A stretch of DNA of 64,000 nt from Lepidurus packardi (GCA_023053545.1 JAKZAN010000001.1:950565-1014564); one strand, 5' to 3'; positions 51,600-64,000 are shown, counted from the stretch's first letter. The notes: a model not told the origin generated them from the letters alone. Program-made: numbers and translations.

Positions 51600-51900
51600 A
51601 AAACATCGTTCTAATAACAAAACTCAACATCCTCTCGCATAAGCATCATCGTCCCAACTCATCCTGATGCCCAGCCAGAAAACGTGTAGGCGTTTAACCT
51701 CCGACTTCACTTTAGAACTGAACCACCGTAACTTCGTACACCAAGGAACAGAGTTACGCACCGCCAAATAACAAAATTCAACATCCTCTCGCATAGGCAT
51801 CATCGTCCCAACTCTTCCATCCTGATTGCCCAGCCAGAGACCGTGTAGGCGACTTCACTTTCGAACTGAACCACCGTAAGTTCGTACACCAAGGAATCGA
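51600..51900. repeat. Direct duplication of about 150 bp
   Basis: AATAACAAAACTCAACATCC and CTCTCGCATAAGCATCATCG occur near 51612 and again near 51767 (AATAACAAAATTCAACATCC). Both are followed by the shared blocks CCTGAT(T)GCCCAGCCAGA and GACTTCACTTT(A/C)GAACTGAA. Confidence 0.75.
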
Positions 51901-53080
51901 GCCTCATCTTGTTCTTTGGTCCCCATTGAGCCTCCAAACGCTATTATGTATAGGTAATCATCTCATTAGCGATTAACATCTCCCCCTCTGAACCGAGCAT
52001 CTCCATCTCCATCCCCCCCCCCACATTGGGTCCAACTACCACTAACAAGTCTAGCTAGTTCCGCCCCCTTTCCTCCACCCAATGGGTCAAGTTCGTCCCA
52101 TTGGCGTCTATCACGGACACCAAGCTTTCTTTTTCTTTTCCATTCCACGTTATTGTCGCCCTTAACAGTCCCTATAAGGGTGACAAGAACGAGCCAAAGA
52201 CGTGTTCAAGTACACTCTTCCTTTTCCCTCTTAACGGCCCCCGCTCTCTCAAAGTCTGGCTCTCCTGCCCAATCCAATCCACCACGCTAATTACGAGAGA
52301 CGTGTCAAGTGCAACCTGCTTCGTCCAGAGTACCAAATACAGAGCAGGGAGAAGTGCCACGTCCCAACAACAGCAACGTCTTGAAGCTCATGAAACATAG
52401 AAACAGGACTTTCAAATTCCGCAGTTCTTTTCAGCTACTCATTCACAAATTGGTTTAGACTGACACTTGGAACATACTTAACCCTGAACTCCCCAGCAGC
52501 GCTGGAGCCAAAGTATGCAAGAGGCACTTTTGGAAGCGATTTCCTTCTTTAATTAGAAGTATTTTGTAGTTTTCGATTTGTATAATTCAATATTTCATTA
52601 TAAATAGTTTGTATTCTTAGAAATGCCCAAGAATTCAATCTCCGTAGAATGAAGAGAGCGTTTAAAATCGTAATTTTTGAAAAATTAGAATAGATTGTAA
52701 AAATTGATTTGATTTTTTTAAATTAAATTAAATTTTTAAATGTGATTTTTTTAAATTCATAGGAAAGTGAATTTCTCTATACATTTCTAGTTACAAAGCT
52801 CAAACAAACCTGGTAATATTAGAAGCAAATATTGCCCTTTTCTAAAGTTAATGAAGCATTTAATCTATCTTAAAATACACAAAGGCTGCTAGTAAATAAA
52901 CAAAAATAATAAAAAAATCAGATTATTTTTTTCCATTTTCTCTTCAAGTTCGAGACACGAAGTTTTCCCTTCATTCTAAGAAGCAACTTCGGAGTGCGTT
53001 CATTCTATTGCGCTTTTCAGCTTTGCACTCGGAGGAAATGTCCAATCATCAAACCCATCCTACTTTAGACGGCAAATCAA
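51901..53080. other. No gene recognised
   Basis: A moderately GC-rich stretch with an unrecognised plus-strand frame (52101-52400), then AT-rich sequence (52550-52930). No domain or splice evidence. Confidence 0.4.
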
Positions 53081-53084
53081 CACA

Positions 53085-53240
53085 AGGACGCCGGACCCCG
53101 ACATAAGGACGCCGGACCCCGACAGAAAGACGCCGGACTCCGACACAAGGACGCCGGACCCCGACACAAAGACGCCGGACCCCGACACAAAGACGCCGGA
53201 CCCCGACAGAAAGACGCCGGACCCCGACATAAGGACGTCA
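53085..53240. repeat. 20-bp minisatellite GACGCCGGACCCCGACAnAA
   Basis: About seven or eight tandem GC-rich units, giving a minus-strand (V/L)SGSGV repeat frame. A related motif (GTCCTTCTGTCCGGGTCC, CCGGCGTCCTTATGTCGAG) recurs near 53385-53545 in the opposite orientation. Confidence 0.88.
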
Positions 53241-53949
53241 GTCTTCATAAGTTTTTAAGGGATCAATAGAAATTCGAGTTTAAAAAGCCTCTGTTCATTG
53301 GTCAAGTACCGTGCTCATTGGTTAATCGTGTACGAAATTGCAAAGTGCGTAAGCCGTACTAAGAATATGTCATAAGGTTGGGCGTCCTTCTGTCCGGGTC
53401 CGAAGTCCTTGTGAGCTATTTCTGAATACGGCTTAGCACTTTCTAATCTCGTAGCAGCTTAACCAATGATCAGAGGCTTTTTATACTCGAAATTCTATTG
53501 GTTTTTAAAAGAGTATGGGCCCGGCGTCCTTATGTCGAGTCGTCCTTGTATCTCCATCCCAGTTAGGCTTCTTTATCCAAATAAAGCTACAAGTGATGTA
53601 AGCAATCTATTTAGAACTCCCAGATTCATCTCCCAGCAAAGTAGTTAACATTGCAACACAACCTTCACAACATTGCAACACTCTTCACTGTCATACTAAT
53701 TTCATCGAATTTGGAAAAGTACTGAAGAAATAAAAAAAAAAATAATAAAGAACCTGCAGTTTACTCAGAAAAACCATGACAAATCTAGAAGGTAAACTTG
53801 GGTTCTTAGTATGAATCAAGTTTCAATTGTTCTACCCAATCCCTTACCCAAGCTTGGGCCTTCAATCGTACAAAAAAATTGGGTTATTCGGAACTTTTGG
53901 GTTCACCTAGCAGGTTTTGCTTGTACAGTACCTTGTATTCCCACTACAG

Positions 53950-54095
53950 TAATCTCGTCCGCCAATAGCCCTGTTTCCAAAGATTCGGTAAGGTTAGGAA
54001 CTAACTATTTGGAACGCCAATAGCCCTGTTCCAAAGATTCGGTTAGGTTAGGAACTAACTATTTGGAACGCCAATAGCCCTGTTCCAAAGGTATG
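53950..54095. repeat. Tandem repeat around GCCAATAGCCCTGTT
   Basis: GCCAATAGCCCTGTTCCAAAG and GGTTAGGAACTAACTATTTGG alternate about three times (53961, 54016, 54070), period about 54 bp. Confidence 0.85.
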
Positions 54096-55729
54096 GATGT
54101 TATGAGTGGAGATCAGTAAACTTGTCGAAAAACCCCAAACTACCCTCGCCCCTTACCCAATCTTGTTAATGTTGTTAACTCTTACCGATTCCTCTCCCCA
54201 GCTTCGCCCTAGAGTCGAAAATCCGCCCTCCCCCACGCAAACCTGAACCCCCCCCCCCACCTCGCATTAATTGAATAACGCTGTTAGCAGCCTCACTACA
54301 TGCAGATGATTTTGTCCCACAAGATAAGGCGACAGTGTCCGTCCATCGCCAGACAAATGGTTTCCGAACCCCCAAAAAGGTTCCCAAAAATGCATGAAAA
54401 AGGCTGTGGTGGTCAAGACATGCAACTCCAACGTCGACTACGCCTTTTCGGAGCCCACCAAAAACCAGACCCTTAACATAATATGACACTTTGCTGCAGA
54501 CCCCCCTGGATATTTGACAGGCTCCAATCTTGAATGGTTTTCCTTCATTTGTCACCTGGTGGACGGTCAATATTCTGCTAGAAATTCCAGGAAAATGGCA
54601 GAAATACACGGCCGCACACGTAACCACAAAGCGCCCCACCCTATTCAAACACTGTGTAGTGTGCCTTTCCTTTTCCTCGTCTTTTGTGGGGAAAATAACA
54701 GAAATTGAAAAACGAGAGGCTCAAAGCCATTTTTTTTTTCCTCTCTTCCCAAAAAGGCTAATGGAATTGGACAAAATGGGAAGCCGCAGACCATCTGTGT
54801 CACGCTGTTGTGTGAGTGCTCGGGAAATTTCGATTCCAGTCGCCATTTCCATGGCTATTAGACTATTGAAAGGAGAGCAGCACAGACGCCAACGCCAGAG
54901 CGGCCGGGAGGCGAACCAAAGCAAACCCCAAGACAAGACGAGACAGAACAACCGACCTGACGACCTCCTGTATCCTTTTAGACCAAAGTACCCCGGGGAG
55001 ACCTATTTGCTCTTGCATTATTCAGTGGAAAGAGAGACTTAACTCTCAGGCCGAGTCCTAACAATTTTTCCAATCTCGCCCCTACCATTTTTTGGGGTCT
55101 TTTTCCTTCTTCAATTGCAAGATTTTCAATTGCAAGGTCGGATCTACAACCGCGACTCTCGTTGGTCGTATGGAAATCAACTGTGGAATGGTCAGTGGAG
55201 TCGACTCGAGTTGTCCCTGGTACTTTGTGTGTTGGTTTGGCGTATCAATACCTTAACGGGTTTCTTGGCAATCCTAAGTCAATACGCGGTAATGGTGGCA
55301 AAGAGGCAAAGAGCCTGTTCTTTCAAACTTGAGCGGAGTCGGTTTCAATGCTAATGTGCTTGAGTTTAAGGCGTTGCTACAGTCAATAGATGCACACTCA
55401 GAGACGCCAGCATATTTGCAGCATTGAAATGCAGAGCGTCAAAAGGACCGGTATTGGGCACACGCCAATTGGGAATTGCGAGACAAAAGGTGGTAAAGAC
55501 CCCGGCTGAAAAGAACCGAAGAGCTTGAGTATGAAAATAAGAAAACAAATCAGAAGAAAACAGGAATTTGAGACAGTATTCGCTTTAGGGGCGCCTTAAA
55601 CAAAACCTTACTGAAAATACGACAAATATAAAAAATAACGAGCAAATCTGAGAAACGTTCACAGTTCTCAGTCTAATTGCGTAAAAGATGGTTTTCGAGT
55701 GGAATCGTGGAAATGTGAAGATTTTACTC
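54096..55729. other. Unrecognised open frames, no supported gene
   Basis: Overlapping frames on opposite strands (54175-54648 minus, 157 aa; 54530-55042 plus, 170 aa). Neither has a recognisable domain. The plus frame has a basic Gln/Arg-rich tail and the minus frame a Gly-rich tail. Splice sites were not resolved. Confidence 0.35.
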
Positions 55730-57130
55730 TGAAATTGTCAGCGTTTTCAATTCAAGGAATAGTAGCTTTCGACTGTAAGAAATGTTCAGATTTCGAGCGC
55801 AAAAAGTGTTAGAATTTGGTGTTGAAATCTTGGAAATGGGAAAAGTTTGTACTCGTACTTTTTTGTACTCGTACAAAGTTTGTATTTGTACGGAAAAAAA
55901 AAGTCCAGTGCTAGCTTTCGACTGTAAGAAGTTTCCAGTTTTCGAGATTCGCAAAAAATTTCAGAATTTTGTGTTGAAATCTTGGAAATAGGAAAAGTTT
56001 GTACTCGTACTAAGTTTGTACTTGTACGGAAAAAATTGTCCGAATTTGAATTCAAGAAGCGTTAGCTTTCGACTGGAAGAAATGTCCAGATTTCGGGATT
56101 CGCAAAAAATTTCAGAATTTTGTGTTGAAATCTTGGAAATAGGAAAAGTTTGTACTCGTACTAAGTTTGTACTTGTACGGAAAAAATGGTCCGAATTTGA
56201 ATTCAAGAAGCGTTAGCTTTCGACTGGAAGAAATTTCCAGATGTCAAATTTCAAGCGCAGAAATTGTAACGTTCTGAATCCAAGAAACGTTTAAACTTAT
56301 CCGTCTATTTTTGAAACTTTTTTCCAAGTAATTCAAGTCCTATTTTTTTAAGTAATTTCCAGTTGGAAGCCTGCAAATCTGAAAAGTATTCACTGGAAAA
56401 TTGTAAGAATTTTCAATTCAGGAAAAAATAGCTTTCGAATGTAAGAAATGTCCAGATTTCGAGCGCAAAAAATTGTAAGTATTTTGCGTTGAAATCCTGG
56501 AAATAGGAAAAGTTTGTACTCGTACTAAGTTTGTACTTGTACGGAAAAAGAATTGTCCGAATTTGAATTCAAGAAACGTTAGCTTTCGACTGTAAGAAAT
56601 GTTCAGATTTCGAGATTCGCACAAGTTGTCAGAATTTTGTGTTAAAATCCTGGAAATAGGAAAAGTGTGTACTTTTTTGTAAAAATTGTGAAAAAAATGT
56701 GTAACATTGTGTAAAAATTGTCCGAATCTTGAATTAACGAAGCGTTAGCTTTTGACTGTAAGAAATGTCCAGCTTTCGAGATTCGCAAAAAATTTCAGAA
56801 TTTTGTGTTGAAATCCTGGAAATAGGAAAAGTGTGTACTTTTTTGTAAAAATTGTGAAAAAAATTTGTAAAATTCTGTAAAAATTGTCCGAATCTTGAAT
56901 TAACGAAGCGTTAGCTTTCGACTGCAGATTTCAAGCTTCAAGCGCAGAAATTGTAACGTTCTGAATCCACGAAACGTTTAAACTTATCCGTCTATTTTTG
57001 AAACTTTTTTTCCAAGTAATTCAAGTCCTATTTCCAGTCATTTCCAGTGATTTCCAGTAGGAATCCTGGATATCCGAAAAGTTTTCACTGTAAAATTGTA
57101 AGAATTTTCAATCCAGGAAAGAATAGCTTC
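55730..57130. repeat. Complex tandem repeat (about 145 bp and longer units)
   Basis: Recurring blocks: GCTTTCGACTG(T/G)AAGAAAT, CAGATTTCGAG, AAAATTTCAGAATTTTGTGT, TGAAATC(T/C)TGGAAATAGG, and TACTCGTACTAAGTTTGTAC with TTGTACGGAAAAA. Two outer copies of GTAACGTTCTGAATCCA/ACGTTTAAACTTATCCGTC lie near 56265 and 56950. ORFs inside are shadows of the repeat. Confidence 0.85.
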
Positions 57131-58097
57131 CAAACCAACAAGCAACGTTCAGATTTCGAGGACAAACACTGCAAGAATGTTCAAGTCCATCAAATTTTCC
57201 ATGTTTTCCCCTCAACGACGATGTTCGTTGCGTAAAACTTATCCTAGTACATACAATTTCAGACTTTGAACCAATTTTGCGCGTAAGTACCCTAAAGACC
57301 TCTTTTGTTTCCGTTTCTCTGTCTTAACTCTAAGCCTTTAATAGGGTTTTGAAGCCATACCCTTTTCAGAACCTCTAGTTTTCCTGCCATTTACCAACTG
57401 CTCTTTTCCTAAAAAAATATCAACTGTCTTTTTCCAACGTGTTCTTCTTGTTCCCTTTTTCTAGTTAACAAGTCCTTCTGAGTGACTGTATAAAGCATAA
57501 ATCGTCAGTCTGTTAAGTGAATGACAAGACAGGTTCGAAGGAACTTGGCAAAAAACCTTGCTTTCTGAATTGAAAATAACGACCAAGAAGACCGTTTGAA
57601 TACCTTAATAGGTCCTACGTGCGGCTTACGACCCGCTTGTGCATTGCTAAAGCCTTACATTTGAATAATTTCCCCATGTTGACAGGTCGCCAAACAAGAC
57701 CCCCTCATTAGTACTTGAATTTGCCAATCTCCCGTTATTAATCCAGGCAAAGCTGGATTACTCTCAACTGTAACGTGAGTTGACAAACAGGAAGTTCCCA
57801 ATTATGCATGGAACGGGTTCAGAGAACCTAACGTGGGTGATCTAAACCCCCCAAACTCTGCATAAGCCGGGCATTTCGAGATCGTTTCAATTTACATTGA
57901 GATCGGAAAGAGAGTCATGCTAAATCGATCGCCGAACAATACCTTTATGTAACCCCAACGTTTTTTATACACAACGTGGGAGCTGGCGCACTTTACTTCC
58001 ATTTGGTGTCGAATTTTCCCATACAACAAAAGGCCCATGCTTCACACTTTCCAAAATCTCTCTCTCAATTCATTCCCATCCCGGGAAACGCCAAACC
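57131..58097. other. No gene recognised
   Basis: Apparently unique sequence without supported coding or RNA features. Confidence 0.4.
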
Positions 58098-58680
58098 GGA
58101 TAAAAAGCCTTCACTTCGCTACACTAAACCTCAATTCTTTAGGCTTACGCTTGCAAACCTCAATTGCACACCCCAAAAAATGACAAAAATTTCAGTCAGA
58201 ATGCCAATTTTTTTATGCTTATGCTTGCAAAAAAATGACAAAAAATGACAAATTTCACCCAAAAAAATTTGCAAAAAAATGACAAAATAAAAAAAAAAAA
58301 TTCGCCAAAAAATGATAAAATTAAAAAAAATAATAATTCGCCAAAAAATAACACAATTAAAAAAAAAAATTTCGCCAAAAAATGACAAAATTAAAAAAAG
58401 AAAAAAAATTTCGCCAAAAAATGACAAATTTCAACAAAAAAAATTTCGCCAAAAAATGACAAAATTTCAGTCAAAATGCCAATTTTTTAATGCTAATTTT
58501 TTAGGCTTATGCTTGCAAAAAAATGACAAAAAATGACTAATTTCACCAAAAAAATTTCCAAAAAGCCTTCACTTCGCTACACTAAACCTCAATTCTGTAG
58601 GCTTAGGCTTGCAAACCTCCATTGCACACGCCCAAAAATGACAAAACTTCACTCAAAATGCCAATTTTTCTCTCCAACGA
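58098..58680. repeat. A-rich TTCGCCAAAAAATGACAAAA repeats within a direct duplication
   Basis: AAAAGCCTTCACTTCGCTAC...ACTAAACCTCAATTC flanks both sides (58099 and 58562). Between them are many TTTCGCCAAAAAATGACAAAA and AAATTAAAAAAAA units. Confidence 0.85.
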
Positions 58681-60721
58681 AAATTCTGTCTCATTCATTT
58701 TCTTTTACAGTCCTCCTCAAATCTCCTTTCTATTACCGTATTTGCATTCTAGAACATGGCCCTAATTAGACTGTCGGATACAATTCAAACTTCATTACTC
58801 ATTATTAGTAGTAATTATTTTTTTTAAATATTAATCGGCGTAGGCAATAGCCTATTGCCAATCTATATATTAGTCGCTTGGTGTACACAACTTAACAACA
58901 TTGAGATAAATTACAGGGGGGGGGGGAGGGAAGAAGGTAGGGAAAGGGAGGGTATGTTGAAGGCGAAAATTGCTGTGGCGAAAATTTCGATGTTGCAGAG
59001 TAGTAATTATTATTATTAGCATTTAACCTCAACTTCCCAAACAATTATCGCGTAATTTCAGTTAGTAAACATAGATTAAGCACTAATAGAATGAATGAAT
59101 TCGACCCAAAGCCTCACTAAATCCGATTATTCTACATGAATAACGTTCATCATTCAAAAATCATAAGATTTCAATAAAATCACTCATAATAATAATAATT
59201 ATTATTAATTATATTTTTTTTATTATATTGGCGTATAGACATAAGCCTGTTGCCAAAGTTTATTATTCAAAATGTACATTTAAAACCGGGTAGGGGAAAG
59301 GGATATAACAGAACTATATAATATAACAGAATAATTATTATTTATAATTATCATTTATTTATTTATTTTATTATTACTTGTATTATTTATTTTATTAATT
59401 TATTAATTATTATTAATAACTATTAATTATTATTTATAATTATTATTAATTTAGAGATAAATAAATTGAGATAGATAAATAAATATTATGATTCATTTAG
59501 AGATAAATAAATCTATACCGCAAAGTCATGTTATGAAGAAATCAACAGGCCTAGAAGCCGGGGGGGGGGGGGGGGGAATACGAACTCCAGAATGTCAAAA
59601 TGAAAGTAAATAATTCCAGTTATCAAGTCATATTTGAACTTTTCCTATAGAACGCTTCTTATCCATTCTAATCTCAAAAAAACTTTGATTTGAAACAAAA
59701 CTTTTGATTTGAAACAAAACTTTGATTTGATTTTGTTTGATTTTATTTTATTTTATTTGATCAAACTTATGGTTTGATGTTTGGGACCTTTGGATTGGCC
59801 GACTGGACAAGGGAAGTTCTTACCCAAGCCCCGCCCCTTTGTTAAAAGACCCCTTGGGGCCATTCCCCGACTGGTGGGGGGGGGGGGGGGAAATCCAGAA
59901 AATTCTACAATTCTAGCTAATTTAGATGTCTGGCCAAGTTTGCAAGTTCCCGCTTGTTAATTATTCCTCCTCCCTGGACGATTTTAACTTTCAAAAAGTC
60001 CTCCTCCTTCAAAAACAAAACAACACCTTGACAACTGCGTCCCAAACCCCTTTAATGAGCCCATCCCAGTGCTTTATCATCCTCATTGCAAATTCCCCCG
60101 CTTGCTAAAACTGCGTGCTTCGTCTCCAAAGCTGGGATGAGCATCAGACAACCTCCACTAATGAAGCCATGCAGCAACAGTTCCAGGCGGAAAAGAGTTG
60201 TGCGCCCGTGATGCCCCGCGAAGTTGATGGCTGGCAGATGCTGCAGAAATACAAGCCCAATTGAGTAACTCTGCAACGCTTTTCGGAACCCCATGACCAT
60301 CTTCAGGCGCCCCAACTCCTCCTTTTTTTTCTCCTCGACAGCTTTAGCTTCTTCCCCTCGGCAAGAAAATCCTCTTCAAGCATTTAACTTTATCTGTGGG
60401 TGGCAGAAATAGATTCCACATCGCTGAACATGCCCCAAGTAGTGTGTTCTTTTTTTTATATTATTTCTTCCGCCGTCTAAAAAACTAAGCTTCCCCCCCT
60501 TTCCACAATGTCAGTCTTTCGCTTCACTGCGTGATGTAATAGCGCCCAGCATGCTTTTTTTTATAAGCTCCATTTCTTAGACCCAAACCTTCCCTTCCAG
60601 ATTCCAAAGACAGATTCCCAAAGACAGTACAGGAGCAGCTCTTCCCATCACTGATATCAATATGCATATGCAACTTGCAACGCCTCATTAAACAGTCACG
60701 GCCGACCCAAAAATACAATGG

Positions 60722-60768
<47 letters not shown>

Positions 60769-61480
60769 AGTTGATGACGTCACCCGAAAAACGCACACAT
60801 GCAAGTCATTTAATCGCTTTTAGGGGTTCCAGTGCATACAAATATCCAGAGTGTACACATGTTTTCCCACACATGAGTAGTAAACATTAGAGAACCTACA
60901 TTCAAGTCTTTTCATCTCAAAAAAAAAAAAAAAAATAAAAAAAAAAAAACTAACGCGAATCGACACTCTAACTCTCCCTTGCGTCGCTTTGAAACTTTGC
61001 CCGTTTTGCAGTTGTTCGTCTTGGTGAGCGGTGCGACTGTCTCATTTCCAATTTGCACATCACACCATACACTGTGTATGCAAATGTCACGCAAAACCCC
61101 CAAACCCCAATTCGGAAATTGGTTCCTTTCCCTTTTGCGTTTCGTTTCGTTTAATTCGATCGACTCGAGCACGAATTTACGAATGAATACTAAATACGAT
61201 TTACGAATGAATAGAGTAAAAATCTTTAATACTTTAAGACTCTCGTCTCCTTTTTTTGGGGCGCCTAATTATAGGGCTCCCAACAATGGAAATCAGGCAA
61301 TTCATGTGCGAGAAAAACTGGGCTGGGTACGGGGACATTAACATAATATTCGAGTAATCGCATAACGGAATATCAGTCAAGTGTAACATGGAATAGTAGT
61401 CACGGCCAAATGTTACTAAAGGCAAAGAATAAATATAAAAAAAATAATAAATAAAAATAAAAACAGAAGTCAATCAAACA
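58681..61480. other. AT-rich region with homopolymers, no gene recognised
   Basis: Contains G-runs (about 58916-58925, 59560-59576, 59876-59890), an A-run of about 39 (near 60727), another interrupted A-run (60919-60949) and ATT/TTA simple repeats (59190-59470). The minus-strand frame 60052-60315 has no recognised domain. Confidence 0.45.
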
Positions 61481-61489
61481 GGGTTCTGT

Positions 61490-62500
61490 TTGGCAAAAGT
61501 ATGTCCCTAATAAGGGCAGTTACTTCCATTACTATCTTGGAACAGGGTATGAATAATAACAGTGGAATATAATAGTAATATGTTAAATATAACGTAATAG
61601 TTAAACGGAATATCAGTACAGAACAAGCAATAGGGAAAAAAATGAATCAATACAAAATAAATAAAAAAGAAATAAACTGAAGTCAATCAAAAATGTTCAC
61701 TTTTGCCATGCTTATTTCCCTAATGAGGCCAGTTCCATCATTCCGACATCATCTCGGAATAGTTGAACTGATTAAAAAGGTCAAAGCATTGAACATAATT
61801 TTGTAATATTTTCATATTTTGATTGAAGTTTTTAACATAATTTTTTAATATTTTGATTGAAGTTTACATTAAGGCTGCAAGACTATGAAGAATCCTAGTG
61901 AGAAGAACGAAATAAAATCAATGAAATAAAAACAGATGATCAAAATATAGGAGTCAATGAAAAAAAAAATGAAGTTAATCAAAACTATGTTTAATTTTTT
62001 GGTATGCTTATTTCCCTAATGAGGCCAGTTCCATCATTTCGACAGTATCTCGGAAGAGTTGAACTGATTAAAAAGGTCAAAGCATTGAACATAATTTTGT
62101 AATATTGTAATATTTTGATTGAAGTTTCCATTAAGGCTAAACTATGAAGAATCACTATGAAGAATCCTAGTGAGAACTAAATAAAATTCAATAAAAACAG
62201 ATCATCCAAATAGAAAGAGACTGAAAATAGGGTGATTTTTGGTTGGTTATTTCCCTAATGAGGCCAGTTACATCATTTCGACATCATCTCAGAATAGTAA
62301 TAGTTAATTAGTTTTAAATGATTAAAAAGGTCAAAGCATTTAACATATTTTTTAAATTATTTTGATGGAAGTTTACATTTAGGCTGCACGACTATGAAGA
62401 ATCCTAGCGAGAACTAAATAAATTCAAATAAAATCAGATCATCCAAATAGAAAGAGATTGAAAATAGGGTGATTTTTGGTACGCTTATTTCCATAATAAG
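61490..62500. repeat. Diverged tandem repeat of about 270-300 bp
   Basis: CTTATTTCCCTAATGAGGCCAGTT(A/C)CATCATT recurs near 61708, 62008 and 62247, with related copies near 61500 and 62490. Shared downstream blocks are AAAAAGGTCAAAGCATTGAA, GATTGAAGTTTACATTAAGG and ACTATGAAGAATCCTAG. Confidence 0.85.
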
Positions 62501-62700
62501 TAATTACTTTTACTAATACTATTACAAATATTAATATTATTCTATTACTAATTATTACTCAATACTATTATTATAATATTATTCAATAATATTATTATAA
62601 AATTATTCAATAATATTATAACAATATTATTATTACTAATATTATTTTATTACTAATTATTACTTAATTACTAATAAGTAATTACTTCTAAAGCTAAGCA
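62501..62700. repeat. ATT/AAT low-complexity block
   Basis: Nearly pure A/T with TTACTAATATTATT and ATTCAATAATATT permutations. Confidence 0.85.
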
Positions 62701-63237
62701 CTGAACCCAATTTTTGCCTATTTTTTTAAGTTGTCTCGAATCGTCGTATTATTTTTGGAAATAATCATAGGGAATTTGGCGCAACTAGGGTTTTTATCTT
62801 AACAGATAACAGAGCATAACAGAGTCGCAATGCAGTGTTCCAAGCGAGTCCAACTTTTAGTGTAAATAACGCCGGATCTATAAAATAACAATGTGAGACA
62901 GAACTCGGCCGTTTCCGCACATTTTGTCCGTTTTTTTTTGGCGGATTTCAGAACCCCGAAAAGATGTGCAGGATTTTTTTTCTTCGTATTTCACGGATAC
63001 ATAAACACGGTCGTTGATTCTGACCTAATATCGCACCAATTCCTTGGAATTTCAATTCCATCCCTCAGCCAAAAATACACGTTGAAGCTAGTTACGACTG
63101 GATCCCGATAAGCAATGGAGGCTGCATGCAAAACCATAGACACAATTAGGGATTTCACGCTTTGGCCAGAAACGCAGTTACCCATCGAGAATAATAGTTC
63201 CCGAGCGCTTCCTCGAATTTCAATGCCCAATTTTCTG
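62701..63237. other. No confident gene
   Basis: Overlapping frames on both strands (62893-63111 plus, 62991-63248 minus). GAATTTCAATTCCATCCC and CGAATTTCAATGCCCAA form a weak internal similarity. No domain recognised. Confidence 0.35.
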
Positions 63238-63600
63238 AAAAATGGCAATAATTTCCATTTCTTAATAATTACTATAATTCTTTTAATTCTATAATATAAT
63301 TCTATATATAATTATTTAATATATTTAAGAATACATTTAATTAATATAATTCATATATTTAATAATTGGCCATGTACACAGTTTCATGATGAAAATGTAC
63401 ATGTACATGTACATGAAAATGTACATGTACATGAAAATGTACATGTACATGAAAATGTACATGTACATGAAAAATGGCAATAATTTCCATTTCTTAATAA
63501 TTACTATAATTCTTTTAATTCTATAATATAATTCTATATATAATTATTTAATATATTTAAGAATACATTTAATTAATATAATTCATATATTTAATAATGG
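63238..63600. repeat. Direct repeat of about 128 bp flanking a GTACAT array
   Basis: AAAATGGCAATAATTTCCAT and the AT-rich sequence to TTCATATATTTAATAAT occur at about 63238-63366 and again at 63470-63598. Between them lies GAAAATGTACATGTACAT in four units, each self-complementary around GTACATGTAC. The two copies look almost identical. Confidence 0.88.
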
Positions 63601-64000
63601 GCCATGTACACTGTTTCAGTAAAGAAGGTTACCCGGTATCCTATAAGCGGGAGAAGTATCAACCTACAAGCACAGCGAAACGCTTTGCAATCATCAAATT
63701 TGGTATCACATCAGCAAATCCAAATCAAATCCCAACTTTCAAACGGAATAAGGACGCTACAAGTACATTATTTACAACCACCAGGTAACGTACCTTCCTA
63801 TTTCTAATGAAATTCACTAACACTTTAAAGCTTCCAAACTTGCGAACTTAATCAAAATCCAATTCTAACTTGTAGACGGAATAAGGACTTGTTTAGTTAC
63901 ACTTGGAATTTACCAGTACTTCCATAATTATAAGGAAATTCAATTCGATGTACAAATTCGACCGTTCACCGCAACAGGCGTCAGCCTACGCGGGTTAAAT
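63601..64000. other. Right edge, no gene recognised
   Basis: Two overlapping plus-strand frames (63597-63807) run to a donor-like CCAG/GTAACG near 63784. This could be an exon of a gene continuing to the right, but no domain is visible. Confidence 0.3.

Noticed and set aside
54175..54648. 157-aa minus-strand ORF as a gene or as the missing Sema2a first exon
   Set aside because: No signal-peptide, PCC motif or splice phase matching exon 48501-48414, and no domain.

Overview
This looks like nuclear DNA of an arthropod, most likely a pancrustacean; the species cannot be named from the sequence. The evidence is four multi-exon genes with short GT-AG introns: a CCHamide-type neuropeptide precursor, an animal heme peroxidase of the chorion-peroxidase type, the mitochondrial tRNA-modifying GTPase GTPBP3/MnmE, and a secreted class-2 semaphorin (Sema2a type). 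Much of the rest is AT-rich sequence with many minisatellites and short non-autonomous transposon-like elements. I saw no bacterial genes, rRNA genes, CRISPR arrays or intact transposase or reverse-transcriptase ORFs.

Layout: (1) 0.3-1.2 kb, a minisatellite; (2) 1.3-2.4 kb (+), a complete three-exon CCHamide-1-like precursor; (3) 2.4-9.7 kb, gene-poor, with tandem duplications, a hairpin-bearing MITE at 7.6-7.9 kb and two TATA-type promoter candidates; (4) 9.76-14.09 kb (+), a 12-exon heme peroxidase with a Pro/Tyr-rich and clip-like N-terminus and every catalytic residue in place; (5) 14.3-30.35 kb, a giant imperfect palindrome (about 16 kb, arms about 8.5 and 7.6 kb) whose arms carry repeated splice-site-bearing modules and whose centre is built of 92-bp repeats, ACAT-type microsatellites and mirrored tRNA-like modules; (6) 30.47-32.65 kb (+), complete nine-exon GTPBP3, starting about 115 bp beyond the palindrome; (7) 33.58-48.50 kb (-), thirteen exons of Sema2a, convergent with GTPBP3, with its N-terminal exon not found; (8) 48.5-64 kb, repeat-rich sequence without a recognisable gene.

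The genes do not form a functional cluster: a neuropeptide, an extracellular peroxidase, an organellar tRNA-modification GTPase and an axon-guidance ligand are ordinary neighbours in a compact arthropod genome. The most unusual structure is the giant palindrome. Its inner arms appear identical over long stretches and its outer arms are visibly diverged. It may be a foldback-type mobile element, an ampliconic palindrome kept alike by gene conversion, or partly an assembly artefact. Exon coordinates were derived by hand from splice motifs, reading-frame continuity and family knowledge, not from transcript data.
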